DNA of 64,000 nt from the NCBI RefSeq assembly GCF_016612995.1, contig NZ_JAEOAH010000012.1, forward strand, positions 1 to 64,000, read 5' to 3'. The DNA comes from Viridibacillus soli. GTDB taxonomy: Bacteria > Bacillota > Bacilli > Bacillales_A > Planococcaceae. A program made the translations under genes and the position numbers. Under the pieces are notes generated by a model. That model was not told the DNA's origin, did no database searches, and saw nothing but the letters and a program-made list of their open reading frames with translations. Positions 46,197 through 54,819 of this stretch are shown here, one piece after another. Numbering within the stretch: the first letter of the stretch is position 1; every line of letters starts with the position of its first letter.

Positions 46197-48619
46197 CACA
46201 GACCGAGCGTTATCAAGATTTACCATTAGAAGAAGTCATCGGTGATCGGTTTGGTCGATACAGTAAGTACATCATTCAAGATCGTGCCTTACCAGATGCC
46301 CGTGACGGTTTAAAACCCGTACAACGTCGTATATTATATGCGATGTTCATGGGCGGCAATACACATGAAAAACCATTCCGTAAATCCGCAAAAACTGTCG
46401 GTAACGTAATCGGTAACTATCATCCACATGGTGATAGCTCCGTTTATGAAGCAATGGTACGTATGAGTCAGGACTGGAAAGCGCGTCATATGCTTATTGA
46501 AATGCATGGAAATAACGGTTCTGTCGACGGTGACTCAGCGGCAGCGATGCGTTATACAGAAGCAAGATTATCTGCCATTTCTGCTGAAATGCTGCGTGAT
46601 ATTCAAAAAGATACAGTTGATCTAGTACCAAACTTTGATGATCAAGACATGGAGCCTACTGTTTTACCCGCTAGATTCCCAAATCTACTCGTTAACGGCT
46701 CGACAGGGATTTCCGCTGGTTATGCGACCGACATTCCGCCCCATGCTTTACACGAAGTATTAGATGCTGTTTTAATGCGTATGAATAACCAAAATGCAAC
46801 AGTTGATGAGTTAATGACCGTCTTAAAAGGGCCAGATTTCCCAACTGGCGGTATTATTCAAGGTGTTGACGGGATTAAGAAAGCATATGAAACAGGTAGA
46901 GGAAAAATTATTGTCCGTGCCAAAGCCGACATTGAAATATTAAAAGGTGGCAAAGAACAAATTGTTGTCACTGAAATTCCTTATGACGTCAATAAAGCAA
47001 ATCTCGTGAAGAAAATTGACGAAATGCGATTAGATAAACGTCTTGAAGGTATTGCAGAAGTACGTGACGAATCAGATCGTACGGGTTTACGAATCGTAGT
47101 AGAGCTGAAAAAAGAAGTTTCAGGAAGACCAATTCTGCAATATTTATACAAAAATACTGACCTACAAATTACGTATAACTTTAATATGATTGCCATTTAT
47201 AAACGTCGTCCAACGATGATGACATTACCATTATTGTTAGATGCTTACATTGGCCATCAAAAAGAAGTTGTGACAAGACGTTCTAAATTTGACTTACAAA
47301 AAGCAAACGATCGTCTACATATCGTGGAAGGATTGATGAAGGCATTATCGATTTTAGATGAAGTCATACATACAATCCGTCAGTCAAAAGATAAAAAAGA
47401 TGCAAAAAATAATTTACAATCTAAATTTAACTTCACTGAAATTCAAGCAGAAGCAATCGTTTCCTTACAGTTATATCGTTTAACAAATACTGATATTACT
47501 GAATTACGTGAAGAAGAAGCAGAGCTAATAGCGAGAATCACTGAATTACAAAATATTTTAGGCAGTGAAGCAAAATTAATAAGCGTCATTAAAAAAGAAT
47601 TACAAGATGTTCGCAAGCGTTTCGCAGAACCACGTCGTACAATTATAGAAAACGAAATTGAAGAGATTAAAGTAAATTTAGATGTCTTAATTCCGAGTGA
47701 AGAAGTAATCGTGACAGTAACACAAGACGGTTATGTTAAACGTACGAGCCAACGCTCATACAACGCTTCGAACGGTAAAGACTTTGCGATGAAGGATTCC
47801 GATCATCTATTATTAGAATCTCCGATTAATACGCAACGACATCTATTGCTATTTACAAGCAAAGGTCACTATATTTATCAACCAGTGCATGAGTTACCGG
47901 ACATTCGTTGGAAAGACTTAGGTCAGCATATTTCAAGTATTGTACCGATTGATTCCGATGAAATCATTATCAATGCACGTGGGGTAGAAACATTTGACCC
48001 GAATATATTTGTTATGACGATTACAAAAGGTGGACAAATTAAACGTTCTCCGCTCAATGAATACGTCGTACAACGTTACTCTAAACCAGTTAAAACAATG
48101 AATGTCAAAAATGAAGATGAAGTAATCTTCGCTGATTTTGTAACAGCAACTGATGAAGTGATTTTAACTACTCACTTTAGCTATTCAGTTCGTTTCCCTA
48201 TGGAAGATGTGCCAGTAACCGGTGTTAAAACTGCTGGTGTTAAAGCGATTAACTTAAAAGAAGAAGATTATGTTGTCGCAGCGAACATCATTCCAGAAAA
48301 TGATAACGGTGATCTAATGCTTATTACACACCGTGGTGCCGTGAAGAAAATGGCTGTCTCTGAAATCGAAGTGAGCGGCCGCCCTAAACGTGGTGTTGTG
48401 ACAGTTCGAGAGCTAAAAAAACAACCACACCGAGTTTATACAGTCATTTATGTGCATAAAGGTGATTCATTACTGCTAGAAACCGAAAAAGGTGTTCAAG
48501 AAGAAGTACAAGAGGGTCAATATCGCGCAGCCGATCGTTATTCTAACGGTTCATTTGTAGTTGATATTGATACTGATGGTGAAATCACAAGAGTTGTGAA
48601 GAAGAAGCCTACACAATAG
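46193..48619 (+). CDS. parC: DNA topoisomerase IV subunit A
   Basis: Breakage-reunion subunit, 808 residues. The quinolone-resistance region reads YHPHGDSSVYEAMVR, with the usual susceptible Ser and Glu. The active-site tyrosine lies in AMRYTEARLS. The C-terminal beta-pinwheel has repeated G(H/G)-type blades. GAGGAG inside parE precedes the ATG. It ends the two-gene unit before a clear terminator. Confidence 0.96.
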   Translation: MTQTERYQDLPLEEVIGDRFGRYSKYIIQDRALPDARDGLKPVQRRILYAMFMGGNTHEKPFRKSAKTVGNVIGNYHPHGDSSVYEAMVRMSQDWKARHMLIEMHGNNGSVDGDSAAAMRYTEARLSAISAEMLRDIQKDTVDLVPNFDDQDMEPTVLPARFPNLLVNGSTGISAGYATDIPPHALHEVLDAVLMRMNNQNATVDELMTVLKGPDFPTGGIIQGVDGIKKAYETGRGKIIVRAKADIEILKGGKEQIVVTEIPYDVNKANLVKKIDEMRLDKRLEGIAEVRDESDRTGLRIVVELKKEVSGRPILQYLYKNTDLQITYNFNMIAIYKRRPTMMTLPLLLDAYIGHQKEVVTRRSKFDLQKANDRLHIVEGLMKALSILDEVIHTIRQSKDKKDAKNNLQSKFNFTEIQAEAIVSLQLYRLTNTDITELREEEAELIARITELQNILGSEAKLISVIKKELQDVRKRFAEPRRTIIENEIEEIKVNLDVLIPSEEVIVTVTQDGYVKRTSQRSYNASNGKDFAMKDSDHLLLESPINTQRHLLLFTSKGHYIYQPVHELPDIRWKDLGQHISSIVPIDSDEIIINARGVETFDPNIFVMTITKGGQIKRSPLNEYVVQRYSKPVKTMNVKNEDEVIFADFVTATDEVILTTHFSYSVRFPMEDVPVTGVKTAGVKAINLKEEDYVVAANIIPENDNGDLMLITHRGAVKKMAVSEIEVSGRPKRGVVTVRELKKQPHRVYTVIYVHKGDSLLLETEKGVQEEVQEGQYRAADRYSNGSFVVDIDTDGEITRVVKKKPTQ

Positions 48620-48639
48620 AATATGATGATTTACATTTT

Positions 48640-48670
48640 GAAAGGAGCTCATAGTAGCTCCTTTCTTTTT
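48640..48670 (+). terminator. Terminator after parC
   Basis: GAAAGGAGCT and AGCTCCTTTC form a ten-base-pair stem followed by TTTTT. Confidence 0.9.
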
Positions 48671-48685
48671 AAGGAGAAGAATATA

Positions 48686-49202
48686 CAGAAAAATCAGAAT
48701 GTTCGGATTGTTTTATTTGGTGAATTAATCGAAGGATTGGGATTATGAGCAAGCATAATTGGCAATCTAGAATTTATGCAAGAAAAGGTGCCTTCTGACT
48801 TTGTAAAGTCACTTATTCTATCAAGTGGTTTACTAGCAGGGGTGTTGATGGGACCATTAGCTGGACGAATCATCGATCAGTCACGTAAAAAAATTTACTC
48901 AAGTGTAGGGCGCGTTGTGAGTGTTGTCTTTATGTTTATAGCATTAGCAACAGGTTCTATTTGGTGGATGGTTGTCTTCTTAGTTTTTTACAAATGTCAG
49001 CATCTTTTTATTTTCCGGCACTACAAGCGACTTTGCCATTAATTGTAGCTGAAAAGGATTTATTGCAATTAAATGGTTGGGATATGAATGTTGCTACAGC
49101 TGCTCGTGTTACTGGGACAGCTTTAGCCGGTTTGATACTTGTTTATTCGGCTATAGATACACTTTACATGCTCTCACTCGCCGCTTATATTGCATTGCTC
49201 TT
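48686..49202 (+). pseudogene. MFS transporter, N-terminal half, inactivated
   Basis: The frame NVRIVLFGELIEGLGL is followed by TGA (48746-48748), where relatives have Trp. It continues ASIIGNLEFMQEKVPSDFVK and SLILSSGLLAGVLMGPLAGR, an MFS motif. At a T6 run (48984-48989) one base is missing; the neighbouring frame continues LQMSASFYFPALQATLPLIV to about 49202 at the end of helix 6. The rest of the transporter is absent and the frame runs into a phosphotransferase fragment. Confidence 0.85.
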
Positions 49203-50043
49203 CTATCGAATATTAGTAGAAAGTGATACATTTTATCTTCGTATTTTGCCAGAACAAGATTATAGTTTTGCAACTGAAGTTAAAGTACATGACACTTTGA
49301 TTAATAAAGGGGTAAAAGTTCCCAAGGTTATTCATTTTGAACATAAAAATCATTTAACGGGACTTTCCTTGATGATCATGGACGAAATGGCTGGACAAGG
49401 CTTAAGTGATTGCTCGAATTATATGGATATTAAAAATTTTGAAAATGTGATTTATGATGCTGGAACGCAACTTGCACTTATCAATCAAATACCAGTTGAT
49501 GGATTTGGTTGGATAGACAAAAACAATCCGATTACGTTAGCTGGAGAACACGATTCATTTAAAGCTTACTATCATGAACATTATGAAAATGACTTAAGTT
49601 TGTTGTCAAATTATCCATTTAATATTGATGAAATAAAAAATATTAGAGATATCTTAGAAACTGGTTTCAAATTATTTGATAGAAAAGAGTCGTATTTAGT
49701 ACATGGAGACTTTGATCCGACGCATATCTTCCAAGAAAATGGCTACTTTACAGGAATAATTGATTTTGGAGAGATCATGGGTAGTAGTCCTTTATATGAT
49801 TTAGGACATTTCAAACTCCATGATGGAGAGTCAGGCAACAAAAAGGGATTTGAAGCTTTGTTAAGAGGATATTCTGAAGTTAAACATTTAACTTTTCACG
49901 AGATATTAGAAATCGATATTTGGGCATTGTTTATTGGGTTGAGAAGATTAGGAATGATTTATGGAAGACGTTGGAACTTTTATCACGATCATTTAATTCA
50001 GACAGTAAAATCTCAATTAACAGTCTTAAACAAGAATATATAA
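49203..50043 (+). pseudogene. Aminoglycoside phosphotransferase-like gene lacking its start
   Basis: The frame YRILVESDTFYLRILPEQDY runs to a phosphotransferase (APH) domain with the catalytic loop LVHGDFDPTHIF and the metal-binding IIDFGEIMGSSPLYDL. The first strand and nucleotide loop of the kinase are missing, replaced by the MFS remnant in the same frame. If an ATG such as 48961 were used, a chimeric membrane-APH protein of 360 residues would result. I consider it non-functional. Confidence 0.75.
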
Positions 50044-50080
50044 ATCACCTTATTCAACTAACGCATGCTTTACTTCACTT

Positions 50081-50109
50081 AAAAGGAGCTGAGATCAGCT
50101 TCTTTTTTT
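50081..50109 (+). terminator. Terminator after the phosphotransferase fragment
   Basis: AAAAGGAGCTGA pairs with TCAGCTTCTTTTTTT, so the tail of the phosphotransferase gene kept its terminator. Confidence 0.78.
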
Positions 50110-50160
50110 GTTATGCAGCTAAAAGGGCAGATTTATTGAATAAAACAAGCTCTTTGGGAA

Positions 50161-50474
50161 TTGAAAAAAAAGTTTCCGTTAATTGTATTACTATTTTTAT
50201 TTAGCAGTAATGAGGTATTATACGCAAAAACCATAAATGAAGCTGATACGGAATTATACAAAACGGTTAAAATGCACCCGAAGATCTTACCTGGGCTTCT
50301 AGGGAAACTAATATCCTAAAGATAAAGCAGGTATATGGAATTGGTGGATTATATGAGATAACTTTGAAAGTGTACCCTTACTATGGCGCTCATAATGGAT
50401 ATGGAGAAGATGAAGTTGTGATAAATACAAAGGGTGAATTAATAAGGTTTAAACATTTGAAAACATATCCTTGA
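50161..50474 (+). pseudogene. DUF3888-like exported protein, frameshifted
   Basis: TTG 50161 opens a signal peptide (LKKKFPLIVLLLFLFSSNEV, then LYAKTINEADTELYKTV) that stops at 50319. A second frame, beginning near 50290, continues WASRETNILKIKQVYGIGG and YEITLKVYPYYGAHNGYGED up to TGA 50474. The second part resembles the C-terminal half of DUF3888 (VxPYxGAHNPxG). The middle of the protein appears deleted and the phase is lost. Confidence 0.6.
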
Positions 50475-50554
50475 ATAAGAATAAGAATTAAACATCTTTA
50501 TTATTGATTTTTGAATGCAAACACATTTAAATGGATAGAAATTAAACAACTTTA

Positions 50555-50596
50555 AAGAGCCTTACTACAATAAAATGTAGCAAGGCTCTTATATTT
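50555..50596 (+). terminator. Terminator
   Basis: AAGAGCCTT-CTACA pairs with TGTAG-AAGGCTCTT, followed by ATATTTT. Confidence 0.75.
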
Positions 50597-50693
50597 TCAT
50601 CTCAAAATTAAATAACTTTATTATCACTTTACATCATGGCCGATTCTTTTCTTTCAAAAGCATGTTAGATCGTATTATGTTTCAATCGTTTTA

Positions 50694-50831
50694 TTGTCCA
50701 CAGGTGCTTTACTAGATTTTATTGGCCTACAATTCATGGTGCTGGTCTTCGGAACTATCAGCGTACTCATAACAACCTATTATTTGCTAAGAGTGAGACG
50801 GGTTGGGGTTCAGATTGTAGCGGGGCAGTAA
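50694..50831 (+). pseudogene. MFS transporter C-terminal fragment
   Basis: The frame LSTGALLDFIGLQFMVLVFG, then TISVLITTYYLLRVRRVG, reads as the last helix and basic tail of an MFS permease, ending at TAA 50831. It has no start and is only 45 codons long. It may be the lost end of the transporter at 48686 or of another one. Confidence 0.5.
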
Positions 50832-50837
50832 TAGCAA

Positions 50838-50980
50838 AAGTGACATTTAGACAGTTAGTAGATAGCTATTTAGAAATTTGGAGAACGTGCTCATTTGAAG
50901 AGATGAAAGTACTCATTTCCATAGACTATCAGGCAAGAGAGAATAAGAAAATTAATAAAATAAGTGAAATGACTAAATGA
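50838..50980 (+). pseudogene. Possible SnoaL/NTF2-like N-terminal fragment
   Basis: The frame KVTFRQLVDSYLEIWRTCSF followed by EEMKVLISIDYQARE looks like the first helices of a SnoaL-like protein, then ends at TGA 50980. No ribosome binding site or proper start is visible. Assignment is tentative. Confidence 0.35.
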
Positions 50981-51037
50981 TCTTCTATTTTCGTTTAGTT
51001 AAGATGAAAAAGAGATGGAACTTGGTATTTAAATAAC

Positions 51038-51087
51038 CAAAAAGCATTTCCTAAGAGCTTTTGATCTCCTTGGAAATGCTATTTAAA
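51038..51087 (-). terminator. Terminator of the small gene at 51100
   Basis: On the minus strand AGCATTTCC pairs with GGAAATGCT and is followed by TTTTTGG. Confidence 0.7.
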
Positions 51088-51099
51088 TTGAAAACAGCG

Positions 51100-51279
51100 T
51101 TATCCACCACCATTTGTATATCTATTATCACCCATCAAATAATTTGTACTATCACCAGATTTTGCATTAGGATGAGTAGTTATGTTTGGATTATTTTTGA
51201 ATTTCTTTCTCTTCAAGTCAACAAATAAAGCTAAACCTAAAGCAAATACTATAACTAAGATTGCAAATAACCAGAACAT
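51100..51279 (-). CDS. Small single-pass membrane protein
   Basis: A 59-residue protein with an N-terminal helix (FWLFAILVIVFALGLALFV) and a hydrophilic Asn-rich tail ending in GGG. No family is recognised. I use ATG 51279; GTG 51288 is in frame but too close to the weak AAAGAAAG site. A terminator directly downstream supports a real gene. Confidence 0.55.
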   Translation of the reverse strand: MFWLFAILVIVFALGLALFVDLKRKKFKNNPNITTHPNAKSGDSTNYLMGDNRYTNGGG

Positions 51280-51471
51280 ATTAATCACATCTTTCTTTAC
51301 ACAAATTTTATAAGCCTTTAAAATTAGGGTGGTTTCTATATTGGGATAGGTAGTGGGGGAGCTCTGAGAAAGCTAAGTCACTTCCCACCGTTTGCGCAAA
51401 ATACTGTATTCTTCTATATTTATGTTAAAAATTATAAAGGTGACTAGGAGATTAAAGGAAAAACAGTGTAG

Positions 51472-51921
51472 CTACTTCTTTTCATGTACCTTTACGTAAA
51501 CACTGCCAAATAATTTGTCATCAAAATAAGCATCCAACTTCCACATACCACTTTTCGGTAGTGACATATTCGTTGGTAAACTCATATCGGCTCCATTAAG
51601 TGGTGAAACATCATTTCCATCCCCTCCAAATAACGTGATGGAATCCCCACCTGTTTCATGTGTAGCTATTACTTTTAAAGGGTGTTCCAGCTCTTCTTTC
51701 GTTCCCCAGAAATGCCACATATACTTGTGGACTTTATCTGGATAAAACTTAATTACCTCACTATCATCATATATAAAACCTAGACGTCCTTCTTCACCAA
51801 TCATCGTATAGTTTCCAGATTCAAATAATGGGCTTTCTTTCCACCCCTCCTCTTGATTACAACCGATAACAGTAAAAGAAGTAATGATTGTAAAGATCAA
51901 AATCAAACACTTTTTTAGCAT
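51472..51921 (-). CDS. DUF4871 lipoprotein
   Basis: A 149-residue lipoprotein with the signal LIFTIITSFTVIGC (lipid-modified Cys at about residue 21). Its domain shows YTMIGEEGRLGFIYDD, YMWHFWG and a closing MSLPKSGMWKLDAYFDDKLFG, as in DUF4871. Function unknown; it acts outside the membrane. ATG 51921 follows GGAAGGTGGG; the longer open frame would put the signal peptide in the middle. Confidence 0.78.
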   Translation of the reverse strand: MLKKCLILIFTIITSFTVIGCNQEEGWKESPLFESGNYTMIGEEGRLGFIYDDSEVIKFYPDKVHKYMWHFWGTKEELEHPLKVIATHETGGDSITLFGGDGNDVSPLNGADMSLPTNMSLPKSGMWKLDAYFDDKLFGSVYVKVHEKK

Positions 51922-52126
51922 GAATATCCCACCTTCCATGGACTTATTAAAGTATTCGGCTACAAGAATGAAAATCCTTTTAAAATTTTTTATCCGTCTA
52001 TACTTTATAAAAATTCTCTGGAAGAACAAGATAAAGGTGATTTACTTTTTAAATTAATAGGATATATTTATTGGTAGGCAAATTAAATCTATCTTGATGA
52101 ATAGCTAATTAAAAGGAGGAAATTAA

Positions 52127-52978
52127 ATGAAAATCAGCTTACCCCACGCTAAGTTAAATTCGTTACCAAACATAAACTTTATTTTGAATGAGATTATAGA
52201 TATAAATCTTTTTGATAATCGTTTTAGAGGAATTCCAGAAGAAATCTATAAAATGAACAATTTAAAGGTGTTAAATATTTCAGCTAATGAGATTGAAAAT
52301 ATTTCAGCTAATATAAAAAATTTAAAAGAACTTAAAATGATGGACTTAGGACACAATCAGATTGAAATAATCCCATCAGAAATAGAATTTCTTGTGAATT
52401 TAGAGGATTATTTATATCTTCACAACAATAAATTCGAAGAGGTCCCTCCCGAAATTAAAAGCTTAAAAAAATTAAAATACTTAAATCTAAGTGATAATAA
52501 ATTGCGTGAATTACCTAGAGAAATAGGTGAATTAACGAATCTAATCGAGTTGCGCTTAATGAATAACAAACTTAGTATGATACCAGAGAGCTTTAGCATG
52601 TTAGCCAATATTAAAGAGCTCCATCTAAAAAATAATAAACTAACCACTTTACCAGAAATATTTGAAAATTTAACATTATTAAGAGTGCTGGATATAGAAG
52701 AAAATCAATTAATACAAGTGCCGAATTCACTCAACAATTGTAAAAAGTTAAGACGTTTGAATTTGAGAAATAATGAATTGACTACGTTACCTGATGGAAT
52801 AGGAAAGCTAGTAAACTTACTAGAATTAGATTTAAGGAGTAATCAATTGATTGAATTGCCTGAGTCTTTGATGGAGATTGAAGGATTAGAACGCTTAGAT
52901 TTAAGGTGGAATCATAACTTGAAAATACCAAAATGGTTAGAGAAAGTAGAAGAAAGAGGCTGCATAGTCTACTTGTGA
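52127..52978 (+). CDS. Cytoplasmic leucine-rich-repeat protein
   Basis: A 283-residue protein made almost wholly of about eleven 23-residue leucine-rich repeats of the form LxxLxLxxNxLxxLPxxIxxL, for example LKYLNLSDNKLRELPREIGE. It closes with the cap WLEKVEERGCIVYL. No signal peptide, anchor or extra domain is present, so it is likely a cytoplasmic protein-binding scaffold. AAAGGAGG precedes the ATG. Its partner is unknown; a 21-bp tandem repeat starts 16 bases after its stop. Confidence 0.85.
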   Translation: MKISLPHAKLNSLPNINFILNEIIDINLFDNRFRGIPEEIYKMNNLKVLNISANEIENISANIKNLKELKMMDLGHNQIEIIPSEIEFLVNLEDYLYLHNNKFEEVPPEIKSLKKLKYLNLSDNKLRELPREIGELTNLIELRLMNNKLSMIPESFSMLANIKELHLKNNKLTTLPEIFENLTLLRVLDIEENQLIQVPNSLNNCKKLRRLNLRNNELTTLPDGIGKLVNLLELDLRSNQLIELPESLMEIEGLERLDLRWNHNLKIPKWLEKVEERGCIVYL

Positions 52979-52993
52979 CACTGGATTTCTCAA

Positions 52994-53098
52994 AGTTGCT
53001 AGTAAAGTGCCGAGAGTTGCTGGTAAATCATGAAAAGTTGCTGGTAAAGTACCCAAAGTTGCCAGTAAAACCTCAAAGGTTGCCAGTAAACTCACAAT
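52994..53098 (+). repeat. Five 21-bp tandem repeats
   Basis: Five units of exactly 21 bases begin at 52994, 53015, 53036, 53057 and 53078, with the core AGTTGCYRGTAAA plus eight variable bases. In one frame they read as heptapeptides such as KLLVKCR, ELLVNHE, KLLVKYP, KLPVKPQ and RLPVNSQ. No ribosome binding site precedes that frame, so coding is doubtful. Confidence 0.85.
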
Positions 53099-53114
53099 CC
53101 ATGTATTTAAACAA

Positions 53115-53351
53115 CTAAAAAAGCATCTCCACCGGAATAATGATCTCCCTGGAAATGCTTTTTGTGTTTATGAAATTGAACTTGTAGCTTATCTTTTTGT
53201 GTTTATGAAATTGAACTTGTAGCTTATCTTTTTTTGTTTTCGTCAATCGAGTGTGTGTGCTGAATGTTACTTCACCGCGATGTGTTGTGACGTCCTTACC
53301 TAAATTGCGTAATACATGCTTTCTACGGCGTTTTGCTTTTGACATAGCCAT
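53115..53351 (-). CDS. Small basic protein with a frameshifted C-terminus
   Basis: A 78-residue frame beginning MAMSKAKRRRKHVLRNLGKD, then VTTHRGEVTFSTHTRLTKTK, after GAAGGAGTG. The lysine/arginine-rich start resembles short conserved Bacillales proteins of unknown function (MSKAKRxRxKxxREGK type). A 35-bp tandem duplication at 53160-53229 changes the phase after QFHKHKK. Without it, the frame would read HFQGDHYSGGDAFLVV. The product may still fold, but the natural C-terminus is lost. Confidence 0.6.
   Translation of the reverse strand: MAMSKAKRRRKHVLRNLGKDVTTHRGEVTFSTHTRLTKTKKDKLQVQFHKHKKISYKFNFINTKSISREIIIPVEMLF
53160..53229. repeat. 35-bp tandem duplication
   Basis: The segment TTTTGTGTTTATGAAATTG plus AACTTGTAGCTTATC occurs twice, 35 bases apart and virtually identical, indicating a recent event. 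It lies inside the small gene at 53115-53351. Confidence 0.9.
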
Positions 53352-53413
53352 GAATATCACTCCTTCTATCATTTGCTTACAGCATACACTATACGAGCTA
53401 TAGAAGCAATTAT

Positions 53414-53447
53414 AAAAGCCATCTGACAATTCATCAGATGGCTTTTG
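53414..53447. terminator. Terminator of dctP
   Basis: AAAAGCCATCTGA and TCAGATGGCTTTT form a near-perfect stem, usable by dctP on the minus strand. Confidence 0.85.
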
Positions 53448-53461
53448 TATGTGGAACGATT

Positions 53462-54736
53462 TTATATTGCAGGAGCTTCTTTTGCGGCAGCTTCTTCAAG
53501 CGCTTTATTTTGAGCACCGGTTGGATCGAATTCATTTTCTGATTTCGCTACGATTACAGTTGCAACCCCGTTACCGATTAGGTTTGTTACAGCACGCGCT
53601 TCAGACATAAAGCGGTCAACACCGATTAGTAAAGCAATTCCTTCAACAGGAATCATCGGGAAGGCAGCTAATGTTGCAGCTAGGGTAATGAAACCTGATC
53701 CTGTAACACCCGCAGCACCTTTAGAAGTTAGCATTAAAACACCAAGTAACGTCAGTTGTTGCCAGATTGATAGAGGTACATCATACGCTTGAGCGATGAA
53801 CATAGCAGCCATCGATAAGTATATGGAAGTACCATCAAGGTTAAAGGAATACCCCGTTGGTACAACTAATCCAACAACTTGTTTAGAACATCCGTAGTTT
53901 TCAAGTTTACGCATCATAGATGGTAGGGCAGATTCAGAAGATGAAGTACCTACTACAAGGAAAATTTCATCTTTAATGTAGGCAATAAATTTGAAAATAT
54001 TGAAGCCATAATATCTAGCGATAGCACCTAAGATTAAGACGATAAATAAGAACATTGTAATATACACAGCTAACATTAACTTACCTAATGACCATAATGA
54101 ACCAAGACCAAAGTTACCAATTGTGTAAGCCATGGCACCAAATGCACCGATAGGCGATAATTTCATAACCATACCGATGATCTTGAAGAAAATTTCTGAT
54201 GTTTGTTCAAATAATTTAATAACAGGTTTTGAAGCATCTCCAAGGGAAGCCGATGCGACACCGAATAATATGGCACAGAATAGAACGGGTAGTAATTGTC
54301 CAGCAGCAAGTGAGCCGAAGAAGTTATCCGGAATAATACTCATGATAAAGCCCATTAAACCGTCGCTTTCAGCAGCAGCAGAAGTATAAGCTGAAACATC
54401 TCCACCTTTAGCAGCAGAAGTATCTAACCCTTTACCAGGTTGTACGATATGAACAACTAGTAAACCAATGGCTAAAGCGAACGTTGATACAACTTCGAAG
54501 TAAATTAATGCTTTGCCTCCGATTTTACCAACCTTTTTCAAATCGCCCATACTACCAATCCCAATTACTACTGTCAGGAAAATAATTGGTGCAATTAACA
54601 TCTTAATCATTTTGATGAAAATATCTGCTAATACTTTTAATTTCGCTCCAAACTCTGGGAATATGGCTCCTACGACAATACCAAGAATAATGGCGATAAT
54701 AACTTGTACGGTTAAATTTTTTAAGTTAATTTTCAA
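53462..54736 (-). CDS. dctP: C4-dicarboxylate/cation symporter (DAACS family, DctA/DctP type)
   Basis: A 424-residue secondary transporter with about eight helices and two re-entrant loops. The hairpin signatures SSSESALPSMMRKLENYGC and GYSFNLDGTSIYLSMA, and the C-terminal EARAVTNLIGNGVATVIVAKSE, match the DctA/DctP branch that takes up succinate, fumarate and malate. AAGGTACACAG precedes the ATG. A cre-like site lies 60 bases upstream. Its sensor genes dctB, dctS and dctR are 1.2 kb away. Confidence 0.9.
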   Translation of the reverse strand: MKINLKNLTVQVIIAIILGIVVGAIFPEFGAKLKVLADIFIKMIKMLIAPIIFLTVVIGIGSMGDLKKVGKIGGKALIYFEVVSTFALAIGLLVVHIVQPGKGLDTSAAKGGDVSAYTSAAAESDGLMGFIMSIIPDNFFGSLAAGQLLPVLFCAILFGVASASLGDASKPVIKLFEQTSEIFFKIIGMVMKLSPIGAFGAMAYTIGNFGLGSLWSLGKLMLAVYITMFLFIVLILGAIARYYGFNIFKFIAYIKDEIFLVVGTSSSESALPSMMRKLENYGCSKQVVGLVVPTGYSFNLDGTSIYLSMAAMFIAQAYDVPLSIWQQLTLLGVLMLTSKGAAGVTGSGFITLAATLAAFPMIPVEGIALLIGVDRFMSEARAVTNLIGNGVATVIVAKSENEFDPTGAQNKALEEAAAKEAPAI

Positions 54737-54798
54737 CTGTGTACCTTCTTTCTGTTATGTGTTTTGATATCGCTTTCATTGCTATCATCATAAATGCT

Positions 54799-54813
54799 AG
54801 GAAAACGTTTTCA
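54799..54813. promoter_or_regulatory. cre-like site upstream of dctP
   Basis: AGGAAAACGTTTTCA fits the CcpA consensus WTGNAANCGNWNNCW at all but one of the fixed positions and contains the perfect palindrome GAAAACGTTTTC. It implies glucose repression of dicarboxylate uptake. Confidence 0.65.
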
Positions 54814-54819
54814 TATATT

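Noticed and set aside
48961-50043. A functional 360-residue membrane-phosphotransferase fusion protein
   Set aside because: The start falls inside a frameshifted MFS gene, no ribosome binding site precedes it, and the kinase lacks its first strand and nucleotide loop.
52994-53098. CRISPR array
   Set aside because: Units of 21 bases with eight variable bases and no cas genes do not fit repeat-spacer architecture.
52933-53118. Protein-coding gene made of heptapeptide repeats
   Set aside because: The frame begins inside the LRR gene with no ribosome binding site, so the 21-bp units are better described as a DNA repeat.
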